From Methanosarcina acetivorans C2A (GTDB taxonomy: Archaea > Halobacteriota > Methanosarcinia > Methanosarcinales > Methanosarcinaceae), in the NCBI RefSeq assembly GCF_000007345.1, contig NC_003552.1, positions 2,046,001 through 2,110,000 on the forward strand: DNA of 64,000 bases, given 5' to 3'. The translations under genes and the position numbers were made by a program. Positions 52,570-61,278 of this stretch are shown piece after piece. Positions within the stretch are counted from its first letter, which is position 1. Every line of letters begins with the position of its first letter. The notes below the pieces were generated by a model. The model was not told where the DNA came from, did no database searches, and saw only the letters and a list, made by a program, of their open reading frames with translations.

Positions 52570-53661
52570 ATGAAATACGGACGGATTCTCACATTAATGC
52601 TTGCAATTATCCTGGCAGCTTTCTGGGTTCCCGGAGTTTCTGCATCAGATGAAGTTTCAGGCTCAGCTTCCTCCTCTCTCGGGTTAGGCCTGGAAATCCC
52701 CCTTGACAAAGATCAGGCTCCCGATGTCCTTGTAGCTGGACACTCCTGGGAAAGAGCCCGGCTAAACCTTGAGAATCCGGGCACTGAAACCCTGAATAAC
52801 ATAACCGTGTTCATCGAAGTTCCGGAAGGTCTGGAAACCAGCATTCCTTCCCAGCCGTATCAGATAAAAATAGAAGGGCAGCAAATTACGGCTGAAATCG
52901 GGGAACTGGCTTCTGGACAAAGTGCAAGTCTCCTTCTGGACATAAAGCCTCCTGTTTCCGTTGAGTTCAAAAAAGAGGCCACATTCACGATTAAGGCAAT
53001 CTACTCCGGAGGGGAGCAGCAAAGCAAGCACACCGTCAGCCTCATACCTCCACCCTCCTGGCTTACTTATTTTACTATCCTGGCAAGCCTCCTGCTTTTT
53101 GCAGGCATTCTGGCTGCATTCAAACGCTCAGGAGTTCTTGACCTCTTTTCAACTGTTGACCTGATAACCATAGCTCTTCTTGCAGCCGTTATTGCCGTTG
53201 TGTTCCGCTATCTGAGCAAGCTCATCAACCTGGGCTGGTTTGACGGGCTGGTCATTGCAATTCCCACCGTTGTCCTTATGGTGGTCGCCCTGCAGCTGGT
53301 CCGAAAGCCCGGGACTGCAACCCTGCTCTTTACCTGTGTCCTGCTCATAAGCATGGTTGTCTGGGGTTCCCATATTATGTGGCTTGGCTTTTACCTTGCC
53401 GAAGGAGTTGTCGTTGACCTCCTGGTCATCCTCTTCGGGATGGACTATGCCGACCGACGCCTGACCGCCGTAATCTACGGCATATCAAGAGGGGCGGTCT
53501 CAACCCTTGTTTTTTATCTGCTCTATGCACCTGTTGAGTGGAAAATCTCCTATGCGCCCTGGTATATAGGGCTTCAGCTCTTACTTGCATGTGCAGGGGG
53601 GTTAATTGGGGGATTGCTCGGTTACGATACGGCGGTAAAAATGAGCGGGGCAAGGCTTTAA
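52570..53661 (+). CDS. NEW3/CARDB-like domain fused to ECF S-like component
   Basis: The 363-residue protein has a signal peptide (1-26), an extracellular beta-sandwich of NEW3/CARDB type (about 45-157: ARLNLENPGTETLNNITVFI, GELASGQSASLLLDI) and then six hydrophobic segments. The first (163-184) is an anchor. The remaining five (about 195-355) resemble the substrate-binding S component of ECF transporters, especially the YkoE-like group: TVDLITIALLAAVIAVVF, then LQLVRKPGTATLLF, a GSHIMWLGFYLAEG helix and a GGLIGGLLGY glycine helix. ECF ATPase and EcfT genes are the next neighbours, which supports this. The extracellular domain fused to an S component is unusual. The substrate is unknown. GAGGT precedes the ATG. 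Confidence 0.7.
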   Translation: MKYGRILTLMLAIILAAFWVPGVSASDEVSGSASSSLGLGLEIPLDKDQAPDVLVAGHSWERARLNLENPGTETLNNITVFIEVPEGLETSIPSQPYQIKIEGQQITAEIGELASGQSASLLLDIKPPVSVEFKKEATFTIKAIYSGGEQQSKHTVSLIPPPSWLTYFTILASLLLFAGILAAFKRSGVLDLFSTVDLITIALLAAVIAVVFRYLSKLINLGWFDGLVIAIPTVVLMVVALQLVRKPGTATLLFTCVLLISMVVWGSHIMWLGFYLAEGVVVDLLVILFGMDYADRRLTAVIYGISRGAVSTLVFYLLYAPVEWKISYAPWYIGLQLLLACAGGLIGGLLGYDTAVKMSGARL

Positions 53662-55502
53662 AATAAGCTCACCTCTTCTCCACTATCGTTTTCTTCAACT
53701 ATTTTTTCGATTTCCGTGGGCCTGCAAGCCGAAAGTTCAGGACAGCGGGCCTTAAGGAAGCTTTTCAGGTCGGAAACGGTAAGCAGCCGGGGAATGTCTA
53801 TTCCCAGTTTCCTGAGGTCAAGGGCAAGCCTTGCAGGAAGGGGAGGGAGAAGCCCGGCTGCACCCAGCTCTTCAGGGCTTGAAAATACCTCGGCTGTCGG
53901 GCCGTCCAGGAAGATTTTTCCCTGTTTCATCACAACAACCCTTTCCGCATACTCCGCTGCAAGCTCCATGTCATGGGTTATGAGAATCACGGTTTTTCCG
54001 AGCCCGTTAAGTTTCCTGATTTTATCCAGGAACTTACGGATATGCCCCCTGTCCTGCCCTGTGGTAGGCTCGTCCAGGATCAGCAGGTCCGGTTCAAGGG
54101 CAAGAATGGAAGCTACTGCCAGGCGCTGGCGCTGCCCTCTTGAGAGCGCGTGAGGGTGCCTGTTCCTGTAAGCCGAAAGTTCCATCATTTCCAGGGCAGA
54201 ATCTGCCAGCTTTTTGATTTTCTCTTCCGGCATTCCCAGGTTCTCAAGCCCGAAACAGACTTCTTCAAAAACGCTGTTGGTAAATATTTGAGAGTCCGGG
54301 TTCTGGAAAAGGTAACCTACCTGCTTTGAAAGCCGGGCAGTGGAATACCCGCTTATGTCTTTTCCATCGAGGAGGATTCTACCGGAGGCAGGCCTGTAAA
54401 ATCCTATAAGGTGGCCTGCAAGGGTTGTCTTTCCTGCCCCATTGTGCCCGAGCAGGGCAAGAAATTCCCCACGTTTGATTTCAAGGTTGAGTTTTTCAAA
54501 AGCTTCCGAACCGTCCTCATGCCTGTAGCAAAGCTGTTCAATCAGGACATGAGGAGGGGTATTTCGGGGCTGCGGTGCGGGAGCTGGAATTTCGGATTCT
54601 CTTTTCTCAAGGTCTTCGGGGTGGATTTCTACCTCAGACGCCTGCAGAAGTTCTGTCAGCCGTTTCAGAAGAGTTTCATAAGCAGGAATACTTGAATTTT
54701 CGGAGAAAAAGCCCAGGAAGCGTGCAATCTCTGTGAACTGGGGAGGATGAATCCCGAGCTTTCGGAGTTTTTCCTCCTCGCGGCACAGGATTTCAAATGG
54801 TTTTCCATCCAGAATGACCCTTCCTTCATCCATAACAAGCATGCGGTCTACCATTTCAAAAACAGCATCGAGTTTGTGTTCGATCAGAATGAGAGTGGTC
54901 CTGTTTTCTGCATTCAGATGTTTGAGCAGTTCAAGCACCTCCCCGGTACCTGCAGGGTCCAGGTCCGAGGTTGGTTCGTCAAGGACCAGGATTTCCGGCT
55001 GCATTGCCAGGTTTCCTCCGATCGCGGTCCTCTGTTTTTCCCCTCCCGAAAGCGTGAAGATAAAATGGTCTTCCAGACCTTTAAGCCCTACTTCTTTTAG
55101 CACTTTTTTCACTCGGATTCGGATTTCTTCCCCGGGCAGCCCGAGATTTTCAGGCCCGAAAGCAAGGTCTTCGGCCACGGTCAGGGAGAACAGCTGGGTT
55201 TCGGGGTTCTGGAATACCATTCCTACTTCAAGGGCCAGACTGTGGACTTTTTCATGTGTCAGGTCTTTTCCCCGGAGCAGGACGCGCCCTGAAAAGCTGC
55301 CCCCCGAAACCTCAGGTACCAGCCTGTTAAGGCAGCGCACAAGAGTACTTTTTCCACAGCCGCTAGGGCCTGCAAGGAGCACGAACTCTCCTTTTTTAAG
55401 CTCAAGATTCACATCCGAAAGAGCAGCGGCATCCGAATATGGATAGTTGTATGTAATTTTTTCAAGTCTGACTTGCGGAGAGGTGTCTTTCGAGGGATCC
55501 AT
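53658..55502 (-). CDS. ecfA: ECF transporter fused double ATPase
   Basis: This 614-residue cytoplasmic protein contains two complete ABC ATPase domains. Domain 1 has Walker A GPSGCGKST (45-53), Q-loop FQNPETQLFS, signature LSGGEKQR (151-158) and Walker B LVLDEP (172-177). Domain 2 has GHNGAGKTT (352-360), FQNPDSQIFT, LSRGQRQR (453-460, glycine to arginine in the signature) and LILDEP (474-479). The FQNPxxQxF loops are typical of CbiO/EcfA. Fused pairs are typical of YkoD-like systems for thiamine precursors and some metal ECFs. It energises uptake with EcfT and the S-like protein. Its stop overlaps the stop of the convergent S-component gene by four bases. Confidence 0.93.
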   Translation of the reverse strand: MDPSKDTSPQVRLEKITYNYPYSDAAALSDVNLELKKGEFVLLAGPSGCGKSTLVRCLNRLVPEVSGGSFSGRVLLRGKDLTHEKVHSLALEVGMVFQNPETQLFSLTVAEDLAFGPENLGLPGEEIRIRVKKVLKEVGLKGLEDHFIFTLSGGEKQRTAIGGNLAMQPEILVLDEPTSDLDPAGTGEVLELLKHLNAENRTTLILIEHKLDAVFEMVDRMLVMDEGRVILDGKPFEILCREEEKLRKLGIHPPQFTEIARFLGFFSENSSIPAYETLLKRLTELLQASEVEIHPEDLEKRESEIPAPAPQPRNTPPHVLIEQLCYRHEDGSEAFEKLNLEIKRGEFLALLGHNGAGKTTLAGHLIGFYRPASGRILLDGKDISGYSTARLSKQVGYLFQNPDSQIFTNSVFEEVCFGLENLGMPEEKIKKLADSALEMMELSAYRNRHPHALSRGQRQRLAVASILALEPDLLILDEPTTGQDRGHIRKFLDKIRKLNGLGKTVILITHDMELAAEYAERVVVMKQGKIFLDGPTAEVFSSPEELGAAGLLPPLPARLALDLRKLGIDIPRLLTVSDLKSFLKARCPELSACRPTEIEKIVEENDSGEEVSLF

Positions 55503-55612
55503 ACTATCATGCAGCTTTTTACACCTTGGAGTTTAAAATCCTTATGAAAAGTAAGAAATAGTTTGATTGTCATTCAATTTTGTATGAAGTTCCCCGGAGG
55601 AGGAATTGCGCC

Positions 55613-56476
55613 TTGAAGTGGCTCTTTCGTTATGAACAAAAAGACAGCCCTCTTCACAGGCTGGACCCGAGAGTGAAGCTGCTCTGGCTTTTCGGGGTAT
55701 CGGTCCTGAGTGTTGTCCTCGGGACTCCTTATTTGCTGGTGGCCCTGTTCGCCTCTACCCTACCTTTCTGGTTCGTCCTGAGACCCTCAAAAAGCAGGGT
55801 AAAGGCAATGCTCATCGTCTTTGGGAGTATCGGGCTGGGTTTTATTCTCTCGCAGGCCCTTTTCTACTACTGGGCAAGAGAGCCGCTGTTCACCCTCGTA
55901 CCTTCTTCCTTTCCCCTGCTGGGCCCCCTTACGGGAGGGATCTACTTCTATGCTGACGGGGCCGTCTACGGGCTGTATCAGTCTTTCCGTTTTATGACTT
56001 CTCTGAGCGCTGCAATGCTGGTGTTGGCCACAAGCCATCCCTCGGGGCTTATCTCCGGGCTAGTCAGATTTTTCGAAATAAGAGTAGGAGGAAAAAATTA
56101 CAGGATAGGCCTTCCCTACGAGCTTGCATTCATGCTATCTTCCGCAGTTAGCTTTGCCCCCACGCTGCTTGAAGAAAGCGGGATAATCCTCAATGCGATG
56201 CAGGCAAGAGGGCTTGAGTTAAAAGGCGGGGTCCGTACGAAAGTAAAGGCCCTGAAATACATCCTTGTCCCTCTCGTGGTTAATATACTCCGGGCAGGGC
56301 GAAAACTCGCAGTCGCAGCTGACACCCGGGGTTTTCGGGCAAACAGGCACAGGACCTACGTAAATGAGCTCAGGTTGAAAAGCAATGATTACCTTTTCCT
56401 TGCATACACAATCCTTTTTACGGCAGCCGGGCTTTACCTGAGTTATTCGGGGTTCGGAGGGACAGTCCCGGTCTGA
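55613..56476 (+). CDS. ecfT: ECF transporter T component
   Basis: EcfT (287 residues) is the coupling membrane subunit of ECF transporters (CbiQ family). It has the N-terminal SPLHRLDPRVKLLWLFGVSVLSV helix, further helices to about residue 120, and the two cytoplasmic coupling helices with A-R-G motifs: MQARGLELKGGVR (near residue 200) and ADTRGFRANRHRT (near 240). The last helix is at about 258-278. The start is TTG 55613, because GGAGGAGG lies eight bases before it; the longer frame has no ribosome binding site. It is divergent from the double ATPase gene, with 110 bases between them, so the two promoters overlap and may be co-regulated. Confidence 0.92.
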   Translation: MKWLFRYEQKDSPLHRLDPRVKLLWLFGVSVLSVVLGTPYLLVALFASTLPFWFVLRPSKSRVKAMLIVFGSIGLGFILSQALFYYWAREPLFTLVPSSFPLLGPLTGGIYFYADGAVYGLYQSFRFMTSLSAAMLVLATSHPSGLISGLVRFFEIRVGGKNYRIGLPYELAFMLSSAVSFAPTLLEESGIILNAMQARGLELKGGVRTKVKALKYILVPLVVNILRAGRKLAVAADTRGFRANRHRTYVNELRLKSNDYLFLAYTILFTAAGLYLSYSGFGGTVPV

Positions 56477-56518
56477 CCTGAAATGCCCTCCGGAAAAAGC
56501 AGTTCTGAAAAAAGCCCT

Positions 56519-57844
56519 TCATTTTCGGGTATTCTGCTTTCGGTGACCTGCAGCAAGTTTTCCTCCTGCCAAAAAGGCAAGAGTAGAAACTAATTCGAAT
56601 CCGGGAGCACTTTCTGTTTCATCTCCTGGATTTTCTATGCCGGAAGCTTCCGGGTTTTCAGAGTTTTCCTCTGAAGAGGCCTGCACATCTTCTGTCTGCG
56701 AATCTTCCTGTGAATCTTCCTGCGAATCTTCCTGTGCTTCTTCTGTCAGAGAGTCTTTTTCAACCACCAGGAAGGACCCCGAAGGCACCACATAATCTCC
56801 TACAGCCTGGAAAAGGATGGAATTTTCTCCGGATTTCAGGTAGTCCTTTACTTCTCTTGTGTCAATATCCAGGTCAGGGTAAGGCTTACCATTGCAGATT
56901 CCGGGGAATTCGTTCCCATTAATCAGAAGGACATTATCTTCCCAGTTCCCGGACTGAATGATCGTCCAGAGCGTCGCACTGCGAACAGGAAACTGCAGAG
57001 TGGGCCTGAGCATTTCACATATTGTCTGGTTTGGGCTAGCATAGTAAAGCGGATTTCCGTTTTCATCCATCTGGGAATTGAGTTCGTCAGCCCCTTCCCC
57101 TATCCAGTATTCCATATACTTCCCGTTAGGGTCCGTATATACAATAAGCAGCCCCACCCCGTCAAAACAGACATAAGGAATACCTGAGCCCGTGTTTTCA
57201 ATTTCCGTGCTAAAAGTGCCCGAACCGGGAACGTACGCACTCACATCATAAGCCCAGGTACCCGTGGGATAATCATAAATGCCCCAGCCTTTCCTGTCAC
57301 TGTATTCCCGTTCAGGTTCAGGGCTTTCCCCGTTAAAGCTCAGGCTCATCTCGGGATACTTCCCGGTGATCCCTTCGGCACTCCAGGTCCAGTAGACATA
57401 GAGCCTTGCAAATTTCACGGTCGCTCCCTCAGGCAAGTTTACGTTATGTATTACAGAATACACATCTCCGGGATAGACTTTCCCACTGTAGTAGCTATTT
57501 CCTATCGTATAGAAGAGGTCTCCCTGAACCGTATCATGGCTGTATAATTCAAGAGGTTTGTCTCCCACATATCCATTGTTCTCAGGAGACTGGGCCAGGG
57601 CAGAAGGAGCCGCCAACCCGCAGAATAATGTAATCAGGAGACATATTCCGGCAGTTAGAGATAGTATATTCCCTACCTTGCCGAGCTTTTTCTTCCTGTC
57701 TCCGAACCTGTTTTTGCACCTGCTTTTTTCCGTTCTGTCAAAATGCCTGATTTTTGCTTTACATCCTGCATTTATTATTGGATTCTTCCTGATTCTGCAG
57801 GGAAGCCTTCGGTCCCCTTTACGCTTTATACTTCCGGCTTGCAT
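56519..57844 (-). CDS. DUF3344 surface protein with PGF-CTERM-like tail
   Basis: This 441-residue protein has a long basic N-terminal stretch before a signal helix (about residues 58-83, ILSLTAGICLLITLFCGLAA). The DUF3344 domain then begins YVGDKPLELYSHDTVQGDLF and includes KFARLYVYWTWSAEG and VCFDGVGLLIVYTDP. A low-complexity spacer of QEDSQEDSQ repeats follows, and the C-terminus reads APGFELVSTLAFLAGGKLAAG with a basic HRKQ tail. This has the PGF plus hydrophobic plus basic layout of PGF-CTERM sorting signals, which archaeosortases cleave, though the hydrophobic part is poor. The start is ATG 57844, eight bases after AGGTGG. It is convergent with ecfT and divergent from the next DUF3344 gene. 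Confidence 0.8.
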   Translation of the reverse strand: MQAGSIKRKGDRRLPCRIRKNPIINAGCKAKIRHFDRTEKSRCKNRFGDRKKKLGKVGNILSLTAGICLLITLFCGLAAPSALAQSPENNGYVGDKPLELYSHDTVQGDLFYTIGNSYYSGKVYPGDVYSVIHNVNLPEGATVKFARLYVYWTWSAEGITGKYPEMSLSFNGESPEPEREYSDRKGWGIYDYPTGTWAYDVSAYVPGSGTFSTEIENTGSGIPYVCFDGVGLLIVYTDPNGKYMEYWIGEGADELNSQMDENGNPLYYASPNQTICEMLRPTLQFPVRSATLWTIIQSGNWEDNVLLINGNEFPGICNGKPYPDLDIDTREVKDYLKSGENSILFQAVGDYVVPSGSFLVVEKDSLTEEAQEDSQEDSQEDSQTEDVQASSEENSENPEASGIENPGDETESAPGFELVSTLAFLAGGKLAAGHRKQNTRK

Positions 57845-58498
57845 TACTCTTCCCACCTGAAAAGTCACTGATATTCTTTTAGAAATTCAGATCTTTGGTA
57901 ACAATTTAAAATAGTTTCTAATTAAGATATTGAGGTTCTTTTATAACAATTAGAACTAGTAAACAATAAGGTAAACTGAATATATAAATTCTTTTAAAAA
58001 ATAAGTATTTGTGAATATATCATAACATATTTTGTTACTATTTTTCTATTTATGTTCACTAAATGCGGCTTCTATATTCTGGATCCAACTAAATAACCCC
58101 ATGGTGAAACGACCTCAAAAAAGTCTCAAGAAGCCTCAAGAAAGCTTTAAGCAAGCCTCAATTACCTCTCAATAGAGGTCGAATAGGCTGGGAAGTTAAG
58201 AGGTCTGCGGGATTTGAGGCAGTGTTTCAGGCTTTTTTTCAGTTAAATTTCCTGCAGCTTCCCGGGAAATATCCCAGAGTATATTTTTGCATTTAGTAAT
58301 GTCTAACATTTGTAATATTTCATACAAAAAAGAAAAATAGTAATATTTAATAACCTTTACTTCACAGTAATTATTTAATGGTAATATGTTTATTACATTG
58401 ATTACGTCTCAGAGAAAGGAGTTTATAAGAATATAAAATCAGAGGCAGTCTGAATCTCTCTGAGATTCAAATTTCACTCTGTAAGAAAGTGAACGGCA
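57845..58498. promoter_or_regulatory. Shared promoter region of divergent DUF3344 genes
   Basis: About 650 bases separate the two divergent genes. AGCCTCAAG/AAGCCTCAA units recur near 58125-58165, with a short hairpin, ACCTC-tcaata-GAGGT (58173-58188). TATA-like tracts are abundant on both strands (57945-58020 and 58330-58400). Divergence suggests that both genes could share control, but no known operator is recognised. Confidence 0.45.
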
Positions 58499-60286
58499 AT
58501 GAAGACAGAACCTGTAAAGATAACCTTACGATGTATATTCTTGCTCTCAGTTCTACTCTCAGCCCTTCCTGCAGGAGCCGTATACTCTTATGATGGCATA
58601 CCCCTTGCCTCGGACGCTCAGGGCACGTTCAGGGGAGAGATCTACATAGATGGAGGACACGGGCTTTCATTTCCCCCATACTCTCAGGAATTTGACGTAC
58701 CGGATGGCACTCTCCGCTGGGCTCGCCTGTATGTAGGTGTATGGGGAGGTACGGAGAACTATAAAGGTTGGGTCCGACCAGAATTTAACGGGCAAAAGCT
58801 TGAACAGTTGCAGCTTGCCGGGGTCGAGGACCAGAACGAAAATGTATACTGTGCAGGTCACGGGGTTTACTGGGTTTCCTATGACGTCAGCAACATCACG
58901 AAAAACGGGAATAATACTGTAGTGGTCCTTACAAGCAGTGGGGAGCCTGGAAACAAACTGGACGGGAGAGTCTATGGAGCGGTACTTGCCGCAGCCTGTG
59001 AAGACTCAAAAGCGCCCCTCATATCCTACCAGCTCCTGAGCGGAAACGTAAACCTGCACGGGAAAGGCTGGAGCGGGACTCTCGCAAATGTAAACGACCA
59101 GACAGACGTCAATTTTATTTCCTCGCAGATACCGGGCAGCCCGGAAGATGCTACCCTTTCTGTAGTATACCTTACAGGGTCAAGAGGTTTGCCTGATTAT
59201 CTGGAATTCAACGGAGAAATGCTTGGTGTTTCCCCTGCGTACCTAACCGAGAGCTATGGTGGAAAAGCAATGGATATTGCCAATGAGGTTAGCTTTGATG
59301 CCTCGGGAGAAAAGGGCTTTTCTTCCAGTTACTTTGATATAGAGCATTTTGACGTACTCAATTACTTACAAACCGATAATACCGTGTCTTTTGTGAGAGG
59401 ACTTGACCTGGACGGGGATAAGGAAATCGGAATCCAGGAAGGAGAAGATTACCTGCACCCTGTCCTTGCAGCTCTTGTCCTGAGTTCCGGGAGTACCGCT
59501 TCCGTACTTCCTGACCTCTACCCTGAGATGAAAATCCCGGAACAGGAACTGGTAGATGAAAAAACGGCGGAAATTTCCTTTACAATAAACAATCCCGGGG
59601 GGATCTGCGAAGAGAACTGTACGGTAAGCTTCAGGGTTGACGGAACTGAGGTTTTAACTTCCTCTGCCCTGATGGACGCCTCCGGGGTTTACAGGTCTTC
59701 ATTCTCATGGCCGGCAGTCGAAGGGGAACACCTGCTTGAGCTTGCCGTTGACTCCGAAGCCAAAATAAAAGAGTCGGACGAGGAAAATAACGTATGTGCA
59801 TTAAATGTTAGCGTCAAATCAAAGCCTGACCTTTCGGTTTCTCTGGAAGAGCCCGTGAAAATTGAGGCTCAGGAAGAGACTTCATCAGCGTCACTACTTT
59901 TTCTTTCGTTCCTATCTCTTTTCGGAGCCCGGAGAAAAAAACCTCTTTTCCTGCTTTTACTTGCAGTATTCATAATAGCGGCTTTTAGCGGCTGTGTTGA
60001 GGAAACACAGACAGTAGAAAAAACCGCCTACTCTATCCCGCTAAAGATTACAAATAGTGGAGAAGCTTCAGCTCTGGACTTTGATGTAACCCTCTATCTT
60101 GATGGGGAAAGTGTTACTGTCCTGAAGATCCCGGAACTTGAAGGTCAGACTTCAATTGAGGACCGGATCAGAGTTCAGACCCTTAAGGGTGAGCATACCC
60201 TTAGCGTGAAGGTAGATGAGCATAATGACATAGTTGAGTCGGACGAGGATAACAATGGATTTGAGGAAAGCTATTATTTTAATTAA
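58499..60286 (+). CDS. DUF3344-CARDB protein fused to CARDB lipoprotein
   Basis: This 595-residue protein has a signal peptide (1-27), a DUF3344 domain (30-332, GIPLASDAQGTFRGEIYIDGG, RWARLYVGVWGG) and a CARDB-like domain (340-437). Then comes an anomaly: a hydrophobic stretch ending in a basic cap (462-481, LLFLSFLSLFGARRKK), followed at once by a perfect lipoprotein signal peptide (482-499, PLFLLLLAVFIIAAFSGC) and a second CARDB-like domain (505-590). It reads like a complete anchored protein joined in frame to a second lipoprotein with its start lost at an A7 run (59934-59940). If unprocessed, two opposed membrane helices would leave both domains outside. The next gene starts inside its 3' end. 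Confidence 0.82.
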   Translation: MKTEPVKITLRCIFLLSVLLSALPAGAVYSYDGIPLASDAQGTFRGEIYIDGGHGLSFPPYSQEFDVPDGTLRWARLYVGVWGGTENYKGWVRPEFNGQKLEQLQLAGVEDQNENVYCAGHGVYWVSYDVSNITKNGNNTVVVLTSSGEPGNKLDGRVYGAVLAAACEDSKAPLISYQLLSGNVNLHGKGWSGTLANVNDQTDVNFISSQIPGSPEDATLSVVYLTGSRGLPDYLEFNGEMLGVSPAYLTESYGGKAMDIANEVSFDASGEKGFSSSYFDIEHFDVLNYLQTDNTVSFVRGLDLDGDKEIGIQEGEDYLHPVLAALVLSSGSTASVLPDLYPEMKIPEQELVDEKTAEISFTINNPGGICEENCTVSFRVDGTEVLTSSALMDASGVYRSSFSWPAVEGEHLLELAVDSEAKIKESDEENNVCALNVSVKSKPDLSVSLEEPVKIEAQEETSSASLLFLSFLSLFGARRKKPLFLLLLAVFIIAAFSGCVEETQTVEKTAYSIPLKITNSGEASALDFDVTLYLDGESVTVLKIPELEGQTSIEDRIRVQTLKGEHTLSVKVDEHNDIVESDEDNNGFEESYYFN

Positions 60287-61253
60287 CCTCCTGCTACTCA
60301 TTACCCCGGTTTCGGCGTCATATGCAGGCGATAAACCCCTGCAGACGGTCCTCTATGACAAACACCAGGGAGCTCTTGAATTTTCTCTCGGGGACAGCAG
60401 GTACAGCGGGGAGCTTGAACACAATAACAGTTATCAGGTGAACTTTGATATCGAACTCCCGGCCGGGAGTTCCGTAAGGGTTGCGAAGGCTTACGTTTAC
60501 TGGGTCTGGAGCAAAAAAGGACTTGAGGGAATCTATCCGAAATTTAATGCTTCTCTTGTACATTCGGGCACGGTTCTGCCTCTCCAGGGAGGGCAGATGT
60601 ATACGGATACAAAGGGTTTTGTCTCCAGGTACGACTTTTTTTCAGGCGCGAATGCCTTTGATTTGAGCGAGGAAATTTCCGAATCCGGTACTTACTCCAT
60701 CTCGCTTGTAAATTCGGCAGAGGACGGAAGCACCTTTTGTGTGCAGGGAATCGGGCTTCTGCTCGTCTATGAAGGTTCAGAGTTACCTGTAATCGAGTAC
60801 TGGGTCAATGAAGGCTGCGACATGCTGTATGCAGAATACGGGATAGACCCCGAAATGGCCACAACGACAGCTTATTTTGAGGGGGACATCAACTCCGAAA
60901 ATATCGCAACTGCACGCTTGATAACAGTTTCTCCTTCAGGGGGATACAGTTCAGGTACAGGAGCCCGGAACAGGCTTTACTTTAACGAGAAAACCGGGAG
61001 TATTCCGGTTATTGGCGATATCATACAGATCCTGTTCGGTGGAGGAAAAAGCTGGAAGAATATATACCAGACAAACGAAACTGTCCAGGTTGCTCTGGAC
61101 GAAAGGCAGGTAGGGACTTATCTGGAACCTGTAGAAAACTTTGTCAGTATCCAGGATAACGGAGATTACCTTCTGGCAACGAATGCAATACTGGTGCTTG
61201 AATATAAAGAACCTGAAAATAAAGAGCCTGAAAACCCAGGGGAGGGAAGCTGA
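60255..61253 (+). CDS. DUF3344 surface protein without anchor
   Basis: This 332-residue DUF3344 paralogue begins MDLRKAIILINLLLLITPVSAS, a clear signal peptide. The domain reads YAGDKPLQTVLYDKHQGALE, then VAKAYVYWVWSKKGLEG and FCVQGIGLLLVYEGSELPVIEYW. It is closest to the PGF-tailed paralogue at 56.5 kb. The C-terminus ends in EPENKEPENPGEGS with no hydrophobic tail, so it is free or complexed. ATG 60255 overlaps the upstream gene by 32 bases and has GAGGAT six bases before it, which implies translational coupling. It is followed 25 bases later by the ABC ATPase gene in the same operon. The longer open frame (from 60234) has no ribosome site. Confidence 0.8.
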   Translation: MDLRKAIILINLLLLITPVSASYAGDKPLQTVLYDKHQGALEFSLGDSRYSGELEHNNSYQVNFDIELPAGSSVRVAKAYVYWVWSKKGLEGIYPKFNASLVHSGTVLPLQGGQMYTDTKGFVSRYDFFSGANAFDLSEEISESGTYSISLVNSAEDGSTFCVQGIGLLLVYEGSELPVIEYWVNEGCDMLYAEYGIDPEMATTTAYFEGDINSENIATARLITVSPSGGYSSGTGARNRLYFNEKTGSIPVIGDIIQILFGGGKSWKNIYQTNETVQVALDERQVGTYLEPVENFVSIQDNGDYLLATNAILVLEYKEPENKEPENPGEGS

Positions 61254-61278
61254 TTTTTTTACAGGAAAGGGATACGAA

